From positions 62,001-126,000 of the forward strand of contig CAWGXG010000010.1 in assembly GCA_963826505.1 (NCBI GenBank): a DNA stretch of 64,000 bases, written 5' to 3'. The stretch's first letter is position 1. Every line of letters begins with the position of its first letter. This document shows positions 34,511 to 42,714 of this stretch, in pieces. The translations under genes were made by a program, and so were the position numbers. Under the pieces are notes generated by a model that worked only from the letters and a program-made list of their open reading frames with translations, was not told the DNA's origin and did not search any database. The DNA is from CAWGXG01 sp963826505 (GTDB taxonomy: Bacteria > Chloroflexota > Anaerolineae > Aggregatilineales > Aggregatilineaceae).

Positions 34511-35812
34511 ATGCCACTGGCGGATGAGCCAGTGCTCGCTGCCCCGCCTGGGACGCCGTTTCCACCGCGCCCGCCCGATGCGCTGGCGCTGCGTAACGTC
34601 ACCGTCACCGTGCGGCCCGGCGGCGCGGACGTGTACGCCGATCCGGATTCGCCGGATGACCCGCTCGGATTGCTGGACTCCGGCGCGCACGCCCCGGTGG
34701 ACTCGCTGGTTTTTGGCGAGGCGTCGTGGCTGGGCGTGACATGGCCGGATGGGGGCGGCTGGATTGCAGGCGAGCAGACCGATTTCGCGCGGTCGGTGGC
34801 CTACACGCAGGCCGTGCCCGCCTGGACCGAGGCAGAGCCCGTGCTGGATTACCGCCGCGCGTTGGTGCGCGATCTGATGCGGGCCCGCGGTGCAGATGCC
34901 TCGCAAATCGCGCGGGTCGACACGCTGAGCGGGGCCGCCTTGCGTCAGCTTGAGGACACCGTCACCATGCAGACGCTGCTGCCCGGCGTGCGCAGCTTCC
35001 AGGATCAAGCGGTGCATCTGGGGCTGCCGGAACCGTTCGACATGCTGCCCGTGCAGATCACGCCCCCGGCGGCGTTGGATGCGCTGGACGTGCAAGGTTT
35101 CGGCCCGACGTCGTTTGCCTTCGAAAACTGGGAGGTCTACTACCCGGACACGCGCGGGCTGAGTCCCGGCCTGGATGTGCTCGTGCCGGAAGGCTCACCG
35201 CTGATCGCGGTGGCGGACGGCGAGATCGTGGCGTTCGATTTTCTGCCGGATCCCGCCGATCTGACGCTGGCGCTGCGGCCCTATCTGCCGGACACAGTGC
35301 GCGCCCGTGACGGATCGCGCGTGCCGTCCAACGTGATCGTGGGCTATGGCCACCTGCGCGGCGATCCGAGCGCATCGCTCGTGCGCGTGGGCGACGTCGT
35401 GCGCGCCGGTCAGGTGATCGGCACGTCGGGCTGGCCCGCCTACACACGCGCCGATGGCAGCGTCGAAGTGCGGCGCAATGACGCGCATCTGCACCTGGAA
35501 GTTCATTTTGTGACGGATGGGTCGCGCGACTTCGGCGCGCAGATGCCGGTCAACCCGCTGCTGTTCTGGCGACCGCGCCTGATCGCGTTCCAGGCGCGTC
35601 TGGCGTCGCACAGCGGCCTGCCGCCTTATCCGTCATCGGGCCAACCGTGGGGACGGCTGGGCTTTTTCACGTTGGGATGTTTTGAGGTGGGCGGCGACCC
35701 GATCTGGGGGTATGATCCGCGCGCGGATGCGATCTGGCCGGAAGGTGTGTACGATCTGGCCGCGCTGCTGCGCTATGGTGAGACGTTTACGCCGTATCGC
35801 TCGGGTACATAA
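34511..35812 (+). CDS. M23-like peptidase, first zinc ligand replaced
   Basis: A 433-residue protein without a signal peptide. An SH3-like region (about 25-95) precedes a linker and an M23/LytM-type beta-sheet domain (about 205-345). The domain is recognised by 'GLDVLVPEGSPLIAVADGEIV' (219-240), 'VGYGHL' with His281, 'VGDVVRAGQVIGTSG' and 'AHLHLEVHF' with His326 and His328. Active M23 enzymes have HxxxD at the first position; here it is S218-P-G-L-D222, so one zinc ligand is missing and the domain may bind rather than cut peptidoglycan. The last 90 residues are unrecognised. It lies 33 bp downstream of a membrane-protein gene and 18 bp before a histidine kinase. Confidence 0.75.
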   Translation: MPLADEPVLAAPPGTPFPPRPPDALALRNVTVTVRPGGADVYADPDSPDDPLGLLDSGAHAPVDSLVFGEASWLGVTWPDGGGWIAGEQTDFARSVAYTQAVPAWTEAEPVLDYRRALVRDLMRARGADASQIARVDTLSGAALRQLEDTVTMQTLLPGVRSFQDQAVHLGLPEPFDMLPVQITPPAALDALDVQGFGPTSFAFENWEVYYPDTRGLSPGLDVLVPEGSPLIAVADGEIVAFDFLPDPADLTLALRPYLPDTVRARDGSRVPSNVIVGYGHLRGDPSASLVRVGDVVRAGQVIGTSGWPAYTRADGSVEVRRNDAHLHLEVHFVTDGSRDFGAQMPVNPLLFWRPRLIAFQARLASHSGLPPYPSSGQPWGRLGFFTLGCFEVGGDPIWGYDPRADAIWPEGVYDLAALLRYGETFTPYRSGT

Positions 35813-35830
35813 CGAGGAGAGACGACAGGC

Positions 35831-37447
35831 ATGCCGGTGTGGGTACCGATAGTGGCGGCAGGATTGGCCGCCGTCGTGGCAGCCACAGCGGGTTACATCG
35901 TAGCGCGCGCCCGGTGGGCGCACGCGCCCCGCAATCTCGCCGAAGCTCTGGCGGAAATGAAGCAGTCGACAACGTGCCAGCAAACGTTGCTCGACGCGCT
36001 GCTGTCAACGACGCCCGATCTTTTTCACGTCCATGACCGCCACGGGCGGATCCTGTACGCCAGTCCGGCGACCCTCACGATAGATGAAACGCCGATCCAC
36101 AATCTGATCGGCAAGACGTGGGCAGACCTGGGCAGCACCTCTGAATCTGCTGCCGCCTTCAATGCACGGCTGGCCCAGGTCTTCGAGACGGGCGAGATCG
36201 TCCGGGCCGAAGACCGGCTACCGCTAGAGGATCCGCTGCGCGCCTTCGAGCAGGTGCTCAGCCCGCTGCGCGACGAATCAGGTCAGGTGATCGCCGTGGT
36301 TTCGACGCTGCGCGACATCACCAGGCGCCGCCGCGCCGAACACCAACTGCGCGATAACGAGGAAAAATATCGCCGCCTGTACGAGATCGAATCCGACGCG
36401 ATCTCCCTGATCGACAACGAAACCGGGCGCATTCTCGAGGTGAATCCGGCTTTCGAGCGGATGTACGGTTACAGCCGCGATGAACTGCTGGCCATGCGCA
36501 ACACGGATCTGTCGGCCGAGCCGGACCAGACGCGCAGCGCGGTCCAGGATGGGATCACACGTATCCCGGTGCGGCATCACCACAAGCGCGACGGAACGGT
36601 CTTCCCGGTCGAAATCATGGCGGGCTACCTGACGTGGCAGGGCCGCCCCTGTCACGTGGCCGCCATGCGCGATATGACCGAATGGGTCGAAACGCAGGAA
36701 ATGCTGCGTCAGCGTACCAGCGACCTGGAAGCGCAAAATGCCGAGCTGGACGCGTTCGCGCACACCGTCGCCCACGACCTGCAAAACCCGATCGGCGTGA
36801 TCATGGGCTACGCGGCTTTTCTACGCGATAACCTCATCACATCGTCGATGGATCAGCTTCAGGCCGGGCTGCACTCGATCGACCAGTCCGCCCAGAAGAT
36901 GAGCCGCATCATCCGCGAGCTGCTGCTGCTGTCGATGCTGCGGACCGAGGACGTTAAAACCGAGCCGCTGGAAATGGCGGGTATCGTCGCGGGCGCCCAG
37001 TTGCAGGTATCGGCGCTGGCGGAGGAATATGGCGCGCAGATCAGCTTGCCGGACGCATGGCCGTTGGCGCTGGGCTACAGCCCCTGGATCGAAGAGGTGT
37101 GGGCCAACTACCTGAGCAACGCCATCAAATACGGCGGGCAGCCGCCATGTATCGTTCTGGGAGCCGAGCTGGAACCCAGCGGTATGATCCGCTTTTGGGT
37201 GCAAGATAATGGCATCGGCATCGGGCCGGAAGATCAGGCCCGCCTGTTCACGCCCTATACGCGCGTCAACGCCGCCCACACGAAGGGGCACGGCCTGGGA
37301 CTGTCGATCGTGCGGCGCATCATCACGCGTCTGGATGGCGAGGTGGGCGTGATCAGCGCACCAGGGAAAGGCAGCGAGTTTTACTTCCGGCTGCCTGCGG
37401 CCCCAGAAGACGATGCCTCACCAAGGGATAAAGGGCCCCATGCATAA
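35831..37447 (+). CDS. PAS-domain sensor histidine kinase
   Basis: A 538-residue kinase. One N-terminal membrane helix ('VPIVAAGLAAVVAATAGYIVA') is followed by PAS 1 ('LLSTTPDLFHVHDRHGRILYASPATL') and PAS 2 ('YEIESDAISLIDNETGRILEVNPAFERMYGY'). The H-box is 'DAFAHTVAHDLQNPIG' with the phospho-His near residue 316. The ATPase has N-box 'YLSNAIKYGG', G1 'VQDNGIGI', and G2 'GHGLGLSIV'. It autophosphorylates and would pass phosphate to a response regulator; none is encoded in the window. GAGGAG precedes the ATG. It overlaps the next gene by 8 bp. The kinase core closely parallels that of the kinase at 38726-40459. Confidence 0.92.
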   Translation: MPVWVPIVAAGLAAVVAATAGYIVARARWAHAPRNLAEALAEMKQSTTCQQTLLDALLSTTPDLFHVHDRHGRILYASPATLTIDETPIHNLIGKTWADLGSTSESAAAFNARLAQVFETGEIVRAEDRLPLEDPLRAFEQVLSPLRDESGQVIAVVSTLRDITRRRRAEHQLRDNEEKYRRLYEIESDAISLIDNETGRILEVNPAFERMYGYSRDELLAMRNTDLSAEPDQTRSAVQDGITRIPVRHHHKRDGTVFPVEIMAGYLTWQGRPCHVAAMRDMTEWVETQEMLRQRTSDLEAQNAELDAFAHTVAHDLQNPIGVIMGYAAFLRDNLITSSMDQLQAGLHSIDQSAQKMSRIIRELLLLSMLRTEDVKTEPLEMAGIVAGAQLQVSALAEEYGAQISLPDAWPLALGYSPWIEEVWANYLSNAIKYGGQPPCIVLGAELEPSGMIRFWVQDNGIGIGPEDQARLFTPYTRVNAAHTKGHGLGLSIVRRIITRLDGEVGVISAPGKGSEFYFRLPAAPEDDASPRDKGPHA

Positions 37448-38624
37448 TGCTCCCCCGCCCTATTTGATGACCGGGATTCAACTCGTGCAGGCCGGACGCC
37501 GGGCTGACGCCCTGCCCTACCTGCGCTATGCCGCGCAGAACGAGCCTATCAACGCGGAAGGCTGGCTGTGGCTTGCCGCCGCCACCGACGATCTGGAAGA
37601 ATACCGCGCCTGTGTCAATCACGCGCTGCGGCTAGACCGGACACATCCGGTCGCGTCCCGGATGCGCGCCGAGCTGGAACGCTTGACTACCCCCGCCCGC
37701 ACACCGTCGGGCGGCATGGAGGCAGTTCCCAGTTGGCTGGGGGCGTCCGTGGTCGCACCGGATGAGGATACGGCAGCCCGGCGGCGTGGGCAGCATCGGC
37801 CCGCGCGTCATCGCTTACGCTGGGTGTTGGCGGTGATGGTCCTGGTGGCGATTGTGGCGGCGGCGCTGATCGTGTCGGGCGTTCTGCAAGATGCCGTCGA
37901 CACGGCGCAAAACAGCAGCAACGCGACAGGCGCGCACACGCTCGATTTCACGGTAGGCGCGACGGACGGTTACCGCTTCCGCGTCGAAGTGCCGGACAGT
38001 TGGCTGCCCGCCAACACCGACAGCCCGGATTGGAAGGCCGCGCGCGACAGCATTGCGGCGGCGTTCCCCGTGCCGGAAGGACAGATCGGCGTATGGCAGC
38101 AGGTCGAAGCATCGTTCAGCGCGGTGACGCGCGATCCGGTCTACGGCGTGATGCTGCCCCAGCCGCGCCTGGTCGAGACGGACATCGCCCGACTGACGCA
38201 GAGCGGTGTCGTGACGACGCTCACCCTGTCGGAGATCGTGCCGCTGCCCGATCTGACCGACGGCCAATCGGGCGATCTGTGCGCCCGGATGCAGCTGCTC
38301 CAGGCGCAGTTCCAGGCGGACAATGAACTCGCCACGCAGCCGGGAAACACGTTGCTCAAAGCGGAGCTCGTCACACGCGGCAATCTCGGAGACTGCGCCT
38401 ACTGGATCGAACGGCGTTATACCGGTCAGAATCCTTCGCAGGTGCCGTTCCCCGTGACGATCGATCGCGCGCCAGATACCATCCGCACGGTATTGATCGC
38501 GGTGCCGGTCGGGACCGAGCGTTACGCGCTGTGGACGGTGTCGCTGGCCGATTCCGCCTACGACGATTACGCCAACACGATCGCGCGCATTGTCGATACG
38601 CTGGTTACCGTCAGCGGGGATTAG
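37440..38624 (+). CDS. TPR-like membrane protein of unknown function
   Basis: A 394-residue protein. The first 80 residues look like a TPR pair ('GIQLVQAGRRADALPYLRYAAQNEPINAEGWLWLAAATDD'). A single membrane helix 'LRWVLAVMVLVAIVAAALIVSGVLQ' sits at about residues 120-145, and a soluble beta-rich C-terminal domain (about 160-394) follows. This layout places the TPR inside the cell and the large domain outside. ATG 37440 lies inside the end of the upstream kinase gene, so translation is probably coupled and the two may form a sensing unit (inference). Confidence 0.65.
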   Translation: MHNAPPPYLMTGIQLVQAGRRADALPYLRYAAQNEPINAEGWLWLAAATDDLEEYRACVNHALRLDRTHPVASRMRAELERLTTPARTPSGGMEAVPSWLGASVVAPDEDTAARRRGQHRPARHRLRWVLAVMVLVAIVAAALIVSGVLQDAVDTAQNSSNATGAHTLDFTVGATDGYRFRVEVPDSWLPANTDSPDWKAARDSIAAAFPVPEGQIGVWQQVEASFSAVTRDPVYGVMLPQPRLVETDIARLTQSGVVTTLTLSEIVPLPDLTDGQSGDLCARMQLLQAQFQADNELATQPGNTLLKAELVTRGNLGDCAYWIERRYTGQNPSQVPFPVTIDRAPDTIRTVLIAVPVGTERYALWTVSLADSAYDDYANTIARIVDTLVTVSGD

Positions 38625-38725
38625 CCATTTAGGAGCGGATTCACACTGGGGAAGACTCACCCCCGGTCCTCTCCGTCACACGGTTCAGGGGCGGCCAGAG
38701 AATAGGGCAAATACCGGTTTGCCAT

Positions 38726-40459
38726 TTAAGGCGCGGGCGAACCCGGCAGCGTGAAAGCAAAGGTGCTACCGTGTCCGGGGGTGCTTTCGACGAAAACTTT
38801 GCCTCCCAGCTTTTGTACGATGCTCAGCACAATGGACAGCCCCAGCCCGTGGCCATCGGTACGCAGTTGGTGAAGCTCTCGGAACGGCGTGAACAACTGC
38901 GCCTGCTGTTCCGCGGTCAGCCCGGGGCCATCGTCCTGGACTGAGAACCAGATCGTCCCGTCGGGCTGGGCGACAGCACTCATTGTGACCAGCGGCGGTG
39001 TCCCGCCGTATTTGATCGCGTTGCTCAGGTAATTCACCCACACTTCTTCCACCCACGGCGCGTAGCCCAGCGCGACTGGCCACTTCTCCGGCGCGCAGAG
39101 CTGCGCGTGATGTTGCTCGATCAGCACCACAAGACGCCGGCGTGCCTGCGTTACGATCTTCCCCATATCGAGCGGCACGATCGGGATCGCATTCATGTTG
39201 TCGACGTGCGCGAACAGCAGCAGCGCGTCGATCACGCTGTTGAGCTTCTGGCCGGACTCGACCATCACGCCCAGGTAGTCGAAGATTTCCGCCGCTGATA
39301 TGGTTTTGAAATCCTCTTGCAGCGTAACGCTGTAGGTCAGCAGCACCGTCACGAGATTTTTGAGATCATGCGCGACCGTGTGCGCGAAGGCGTCCAGGCT
39401 GGTGATCAAGCGTTCGCGTTCTTCATCAGCGCGTTTGCGCTCGGAAATGTCGCGCAGCACGACCAGCGATCCATCACTGTCCCCGAAGCGATTCATCAGA
39501 GGGGACAGCCGCACATCCCAACAGTGCGTTTCCCCGTTTTGGATAAACGGGACCTCGTGCGATCTCACCTCGGGGGCGGACTCCAGCACGCCGGTGAGCT
39601 GCTCTGGAAGAATCAGCGAAAACGGTTTGCCGACCTGGGCGGCTGCCTGGGGTCCGATCAGGGATTGGGCGGTAGGATTCAGGTGGACGACGCGGGATTG
39701 CGCGTCTACGACGATCACGGCATCGGGCAAGTTGTCGAGCACAGCCTGCCGCGCCACCGGCATCAGGTCCAGAAACTGGTTGTTGAGCACCATCCATGCC
39801 ATGACGATGGACGTCAACGCCAGCGAGTAAGCCGTGACATCAATGGGAATCGAGAACACGCCAGCGAGGTACAAGGTATAGGCGATCATCGGAAACGAGA
39901 GCGCCAACAACATCAACCCGGATTGCGTGCGATATATCCCCTGTTCGCGCACAAAGATCGGAACCAACACGATCAGCCCGACCGCGATCATCGCCCAGAC
40001 CTCGGTCACGTTGACCCAATACCAGGGTCCGGTCGAGAACGCGAACAGCCATTGGCGGCCATAGGCTTCCATGTGCATGTCTCGCCACAGCCAGTCGTGA
40101 TAGCCACTGGTCCAGGCGAACACAATCGTCATCATCGGGATCACGGCCATCACTGTCACATTCAGTGGCGTGAGGAACCGCTCGTGCCCGGTATAGAGAA
40201 GTATCAATGCTAAAAGAGCGAATGGCACACAGGCGATCCCGATGTATTCGATTCGGATCCAAAACATGACCCAGTCGAGCGTCGTACCGCTCAGCTCAAA
40301 GGCGTAGCCACCCACGTACAGCATGGTGGCCAGACTCAAAATGATTAAGGGCCGGGCGCCTTTGGCGGCGCGCTCCCGCCAGGTCAGAACTATAATCCCC
40401 AGCAGCAGCACTGCGCTCGCGAACAACGGCACTGCATAGGGACTGAAACGCCATGCCAT
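38726..40459 (-). CDS. 7TM-sensor histidine kinase with PAS domain
   Basis: A 577-residue kinase. The first 220 residues hold seven membrane helices of the histidine-kinase N-terminal 7TM type (starts 'YAVPLFASAVLLLGIIVLTWRER'; 'WIRIEYIGIACVPFALLALILLY' is diagnostic). A PAS domain follows ('LDNLPDAVIVVDAQSRVVHLNPTA'), then H-box 'DAFAHTVAHDLKNL' near residue 360 and an ATPase with 'YLSNAIKYGG', 'VQDDGPGL' and 'GHGLGLSIV'. The phospho-His is present. The core is a sister of the kinase at 35831: 'LGYAPWVEEVWVNYLSNAIKYGG' against 'LGYSPWIEEVWANYLSNAIKYGG'. No response regulator nearby. Confidence 0.92.
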   Translation of the reverse strand: MAWRFSPYAVPLFASAVLLLGIIVLTWRERAAKGARPLIILSLATMLYVGGYAFELSGTTLDWVMFWIRIEYIGIACVPFALLALILLYTGHERFLTPLNVTVMAVIPMMTIVFAWTSGYHDWLWRDMHMEAYGRQWLFAFSTGPWYWVNVTEVWAMIAVGLIVLVPIFVREQGIYRTQSGLMLLALSFPMIAYTLYLAGVFSIPIDVTAYSLALTSIVMAWMVLNNQFLDLMPVARQAVLDNLPDAVIVVDAQSRVVHLNPTAQSLIGPQAAAQVGKPFSLILPEQLTGVLESAPEVRSHEVPFIQNGETHCWDVRLSPLMNRFGDSDGSLVVLRDISERKRADEERERLITSLDAFAHTVAHDLKNLVTVLLTYSVTLQEDFKTISAAEIFDYLGVMVESGQKLNSVIDALLLFAHVDNMNAIPIVPLDMGKIVTQARRRLVVLIEQHHAQLCAPEKWPVALGYAPWVEEVWVNYLSNAIKYGGTPPLVTMSAVAQPDGTIWFSVQDDGPGLTAEQQAQLFTPFRELHQLRTDGHGLGLSIVLSIVQKLGGKVFVESTPGHGSTFAFTLPGSPAP

Positions 40460-40679
40460 CGAGGATCACTTTCGTTGAGCGTGCATTCCCATTCTACGGG
40501 CATTATATACCGATCTGGGATTTACTACCGCGAAAATGCTTGCGTTCACAGTTGTTCGGCGCGCGCCCCAGAGTTCCCGTGCGGGTGCGTTGACTTTCGC
40601 CCCATCTATGGGCATAATGACACGTTATTCACCGATGTGCATAACGGCCCGGCACACAATTTGCGGGCGGTAGGGGGGA

Positions 40680-41231
40680 ATGACCATGGACCCATCGCGC
40701 CGACCTTTACGCCACGAGCGCTTAACGTGGGCAGATGTAGACAAATTGATCGACGTGTTGGTCCCGCAGCTTCAGATCGCGGGGCATTTCGATGCCATGA
40801 TCATGATCACACGCGGCGGGATTGTCCCTGGCGGGATGTTGTGCGAAGCGCTCGACATTACGAACGTGCTCAACGCCGCCGTCGACTTCCCCAGCGAGCA
40901 GACACTGGGCGAGTCCAGCCGCCTGCTGATGTGGCCGAATTTTCTGCAATTCCCCGAAAACGATCTGCTTGAAAACCGCCGTATCCTGATCGTGGATGAT
41001 GTCTGGGGCAGCGGCCGCACAAGCACCGCCGTCAGGAGCCGGGTCGAGGCTGCGCACGCATCGCCGTTCACCTGCGTGCTGCACTTTAACCCCTACCGCT
41101 CGCTGTTCAGCCGGGCCGAGCCGGATTTCTACGGCGCGGTGACGGACGCATTCATCGTGTATCCCTGGGAAATAGATCGCGACGTGGATGGCATTGTCGC
41201 GCCGGGGATTCCGCCCGGCGACGCGAATTAG
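40680..41231 (+). CDS. Phosphoribosyltransferase family protein
   Basis: A 183-residue type I PRTase fold. The PRPP-binding motif is 'RILIVDDVWGSGRTSTAV' (about residues 101-118), with paired Asp-Asp preceding the Gly-Ser-Gly-Arg-Thr loop. 'AMIMITRGGIVPGGMLCEAL' is the conserved PPi-loop region, and 'YPWEID' near the C-terminus is typical of xanthine/hypoxanthine-type relatives. It may salvage a purine base or be a related hydrolase-like member; the base cannot be named. GGGGGGA lies just before ATG 40680. Confidence 0.85.
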   Translation: MTMDPSRRPLRHERLTWADVDKLIDVLVPQLQIAGHFDAMIMITRGGIVPGGMLCEALDITNVLNAAVDFPSEQTLGESSRLLMWPNFLQFPENDLLENRRILIVDDVWGSGRTSTAVRSRVEAAHASPFTCVLHFNPYRSLFSRAEPDFYGAVTDAFIVYPWEIDRDVDGIVAPGIPPGDAN

Positions 41232-41291
41232 AGATCAGCAACGAGGTATCAGGTAACAGCGAATGCGTCGCTGCTTGACGGCGGGATTTTG

Positions 41292-41333
41292 CTGTTCGCT
41301 GTCTGCTGATAGCTGAAGACTGTCCGCTGATCC
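41292..41333. repeat. Heptamer array, 6 units
   Basis: CTGTTCG, CTGTCTG, CTGATAG, CTGAAGA, CTGTCCG, CTGATCC in perfect phase, in the gap between convergent PRTase and DUF402 genes and ending at the DUF402 stop. Confidence 0.65.
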
Positions 41334-41334
41334 C

Positions 41335-41874
41335 CTAAAACGGCGCGAGCGGCGCGCGATCAAACGGAGGCTGCCGCTTGTGCCACAGCAGCAGAATATC
41401 GAGCACAGCCAACGTGGCGGCGCGCCGCACGTCGCGTGGATAACCGAACGCCGCCGTATGCTCCTTGAATTCGTCCACATCCAGCACCTCGAATTTCCCG
41501 TCCGGCCAGATCTCGACGTCCAGGTCCATATCGACGAAGGTGAGCGTTGTGCCTGTGATATGCGGCGGCAGGCTGACGTTGCAGTAGTAATTACGCAGCG
41601 TGCCATCTTCCTGGAAATTCACGTACACGTTGTACCAGCGTTCGGGCCAGAAGATCATCTCGGAGCGGCGCGTGATGGGGAAGCGCCGCCCGCGTGTGAT
41701 GTGGTCGATCGCGCCGCCCAACTGCGCATCAAACCACCAGCCATCGCCCGCGTGCTGGCGCGCGTAAGCGGGCAGCGTGTAATGCAGTCTGCCATCGAAT
41801 TTCCGTGCTGTGATGGTCCACACCGGCGGTGTGATGGGAGGTTGGGCATCGGTTGGATCGGAGTGATCGGTCAT
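41335..41874 (-). CDS. DUF402 family protein
   Basis: A 179-residue protein with the DUF402 pattern: 'FWPERWYNVYVNFQEDGTLRNYYCNVSLPP', then 'FVDMDLDVEIWPDGKFEVLDVDEF'. Relatives include FomD-like phosphatases that act on nucleoside diphosphate-linked phosphonates and YgaC/ntdP-type nucleoside di/triphosphatases, with the Asp-rich strand binding divalent metal. ATG 41874 is preferred, because a TTG at 41913 would fall in the T-run of the infA terminator. Follows infA on the same strand but behind its terminator. Confidence 0.82.
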   Translation of the reverse strand: MTDHSDPTDAQPPITPPVWTITARKFDGRLHYTLPAYARQHAGDGWWFDAQLGGAIDHITRGRRFPITRRSEMIFWPERWYNVYVNFQEDGTLRNYYCNVSLPPHITGTTLTFVDMDLDVEIWPDGKFEVLDVDEFKEHTAAFGYPRDVRRAATLAVLDILLLWHKRQPPFDRAPLAPF

Positions 41875-41910
41875 AACCGCGCGGCCCGGTGGGAAAAAAG
41901 TGATAAACGA

Positions 41911-41939
41911 CAAAAAGCCTCATGGTTAGTCAGAGGCTT
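41911..41939 (-). terminator. Terminator of infA
   Basis: Minus strand AAGCCTC/GAGGCTT 7-bp stem (41939-41915) with 11-nt loop, then TTTTT. 25 bp past the infA stop. Confidence 0.8.
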
Positions 41940-41963
41940 GCCGGATGTTGGATCACACGAGGG

Positions 41964-42230
41964 CTACCGATTCTCGGATTCTTCCTCTTCCGAAGATCCA
42001 CCGCGTTTCTTATAGCGGTAGGTGATGCGTCCACGCGCGAGATCGTACGGGGTAAGTTCGACGCGCACGCGATCGCCCAACAGGATGCGGATATAGTACT
42101 TACGCATCTTGCCGGACAGGTAAGCCAGAACCCGGTGACCGTTTTCCAGTTCGACCTTGAATTGAGTGTTGGGCAGCGCCTCGACGACGGTCCCTTCCAT
42201 CTCAATCTTGTCCTCAGTCTGTTTTGCCAT
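41964..42230 (-). CDS. infA: Translation initiation factor IF-1
   Basis: An 88-residue OB-fold protein that sits in the ribosomal A site during initiation. 'IEMEGTVVEALPNTQFKVELENGHRVLAYLSGKMRKYYIRILLGDRV' is the near-invariant IF-1 core, followed by 'VELTPYDLARGRITYRYK'. The usual length is about 72; here an acidic tail 'SSEEEESENR' is added. The ATG at 42230 has no strong Shine-Dalgarno. It follows rpsU on the same strand, separated by a stem-loop. Confidence 0.96.
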   Translation of the reverse strand: MAKQTEDKIEMEGTVVEALPNTQFKVELENGHRVLAYLSGKMRKYYIRILLGDRVRVELTPYDLARGRITYRYKKRGGSSEEEESENR

Positions 42231-42270
42231 AGAAAAGTCTCTGTGCCTTTGCCCTCTAGATAGTTCCGGT

Positions 42271-42309
42271 GCGCCGGGTGGCGAGCAATAACTCACCACC
42301 CCCCGGCGC
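42271..42309 (-). other. Stem-loop between rpsU and infA
   Basis: GCGCCGGGTGG (42271-42281) with CCACC and CCCCGGCGC (42296-42309): about 11 pairs with a small bulge, no T-run. Likely an mRNA processing or stability structure. Confidence 0.5.
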
Positions 42310-42393
42310 GTACGGTGCTCAGGTGACCTGAAGTGAAGTGCTGCGTTACAAGCAGGGCCAAGTCATCAGCGGAGAGCCAGTGCGGCCTGCTCG

Positions 42394-42591
42394 TTAGTAG
42401 GACGTCTTGCGCTGTTTACGGCGCGCACGACGGATTGCTTTTTTCTTCTGAATACGACGCAGCTCGCTTTTAGAGACATACCAGCGCTTGCGGCGCACGG
42501 TGCTCAAAATGCCGCTTTTGGCCACACTTTTGCGGAATCGCTTAAGAAGCTGTTCCTGCGACTCGCCGGGTTGAAGATCGACATGTGCCAC
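42394..42591 (-). CDS. rpsU: 30S ribosomal protein S21
   Basis: A 65-residue basic protein. 'QPGESQEQLLKRFRKSVAKSGILSTVRRKRWYVSKSELRR' matches bS21, and the tail 'KKKAIRRARRKQRK' is the usual Arg/Lys-rich helix. It helps mRNA 3'-16S pairing in the small subunit. The start is GTG at 42591 with AGGTGG upstream. It lies between rpsA and infA. Confidence 0.93.
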   Translation of the reverse strand: MAHVDLQPGESQEQLLKRFRKSVAKSGILSTVRRKRWYVSKSELRRIQKKKAIRRARRKQRKTSY

Positions 42592-42647
42592 TGAGTATCA
42601 CCACCTTTCTGAACCAGTTTTTCAGCGTGAAGCCGCTGGCCTTACAA

Positions 42648-42678
42648 AACAAGGCAGGTCGGGAAAACCTGCCTTGTT
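42648..42678 (-). terminator. Terminator of rpsA
   Basis: AACAAGGCAGGT (42648-42659), 7-nt loop, ACCTGCCTTGTT (42667-42678): a perfect 12-bp stem followed by TTG on the minus strand. Just after the rpsA stop and before rpsU; partial read-through could feed rpsU and infA. Confidence 0.8.
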
Positions 42679-42714
42679 CGAGTACTTCGTTACAAGATGC
42701 TGTTTAGCAAGCGT

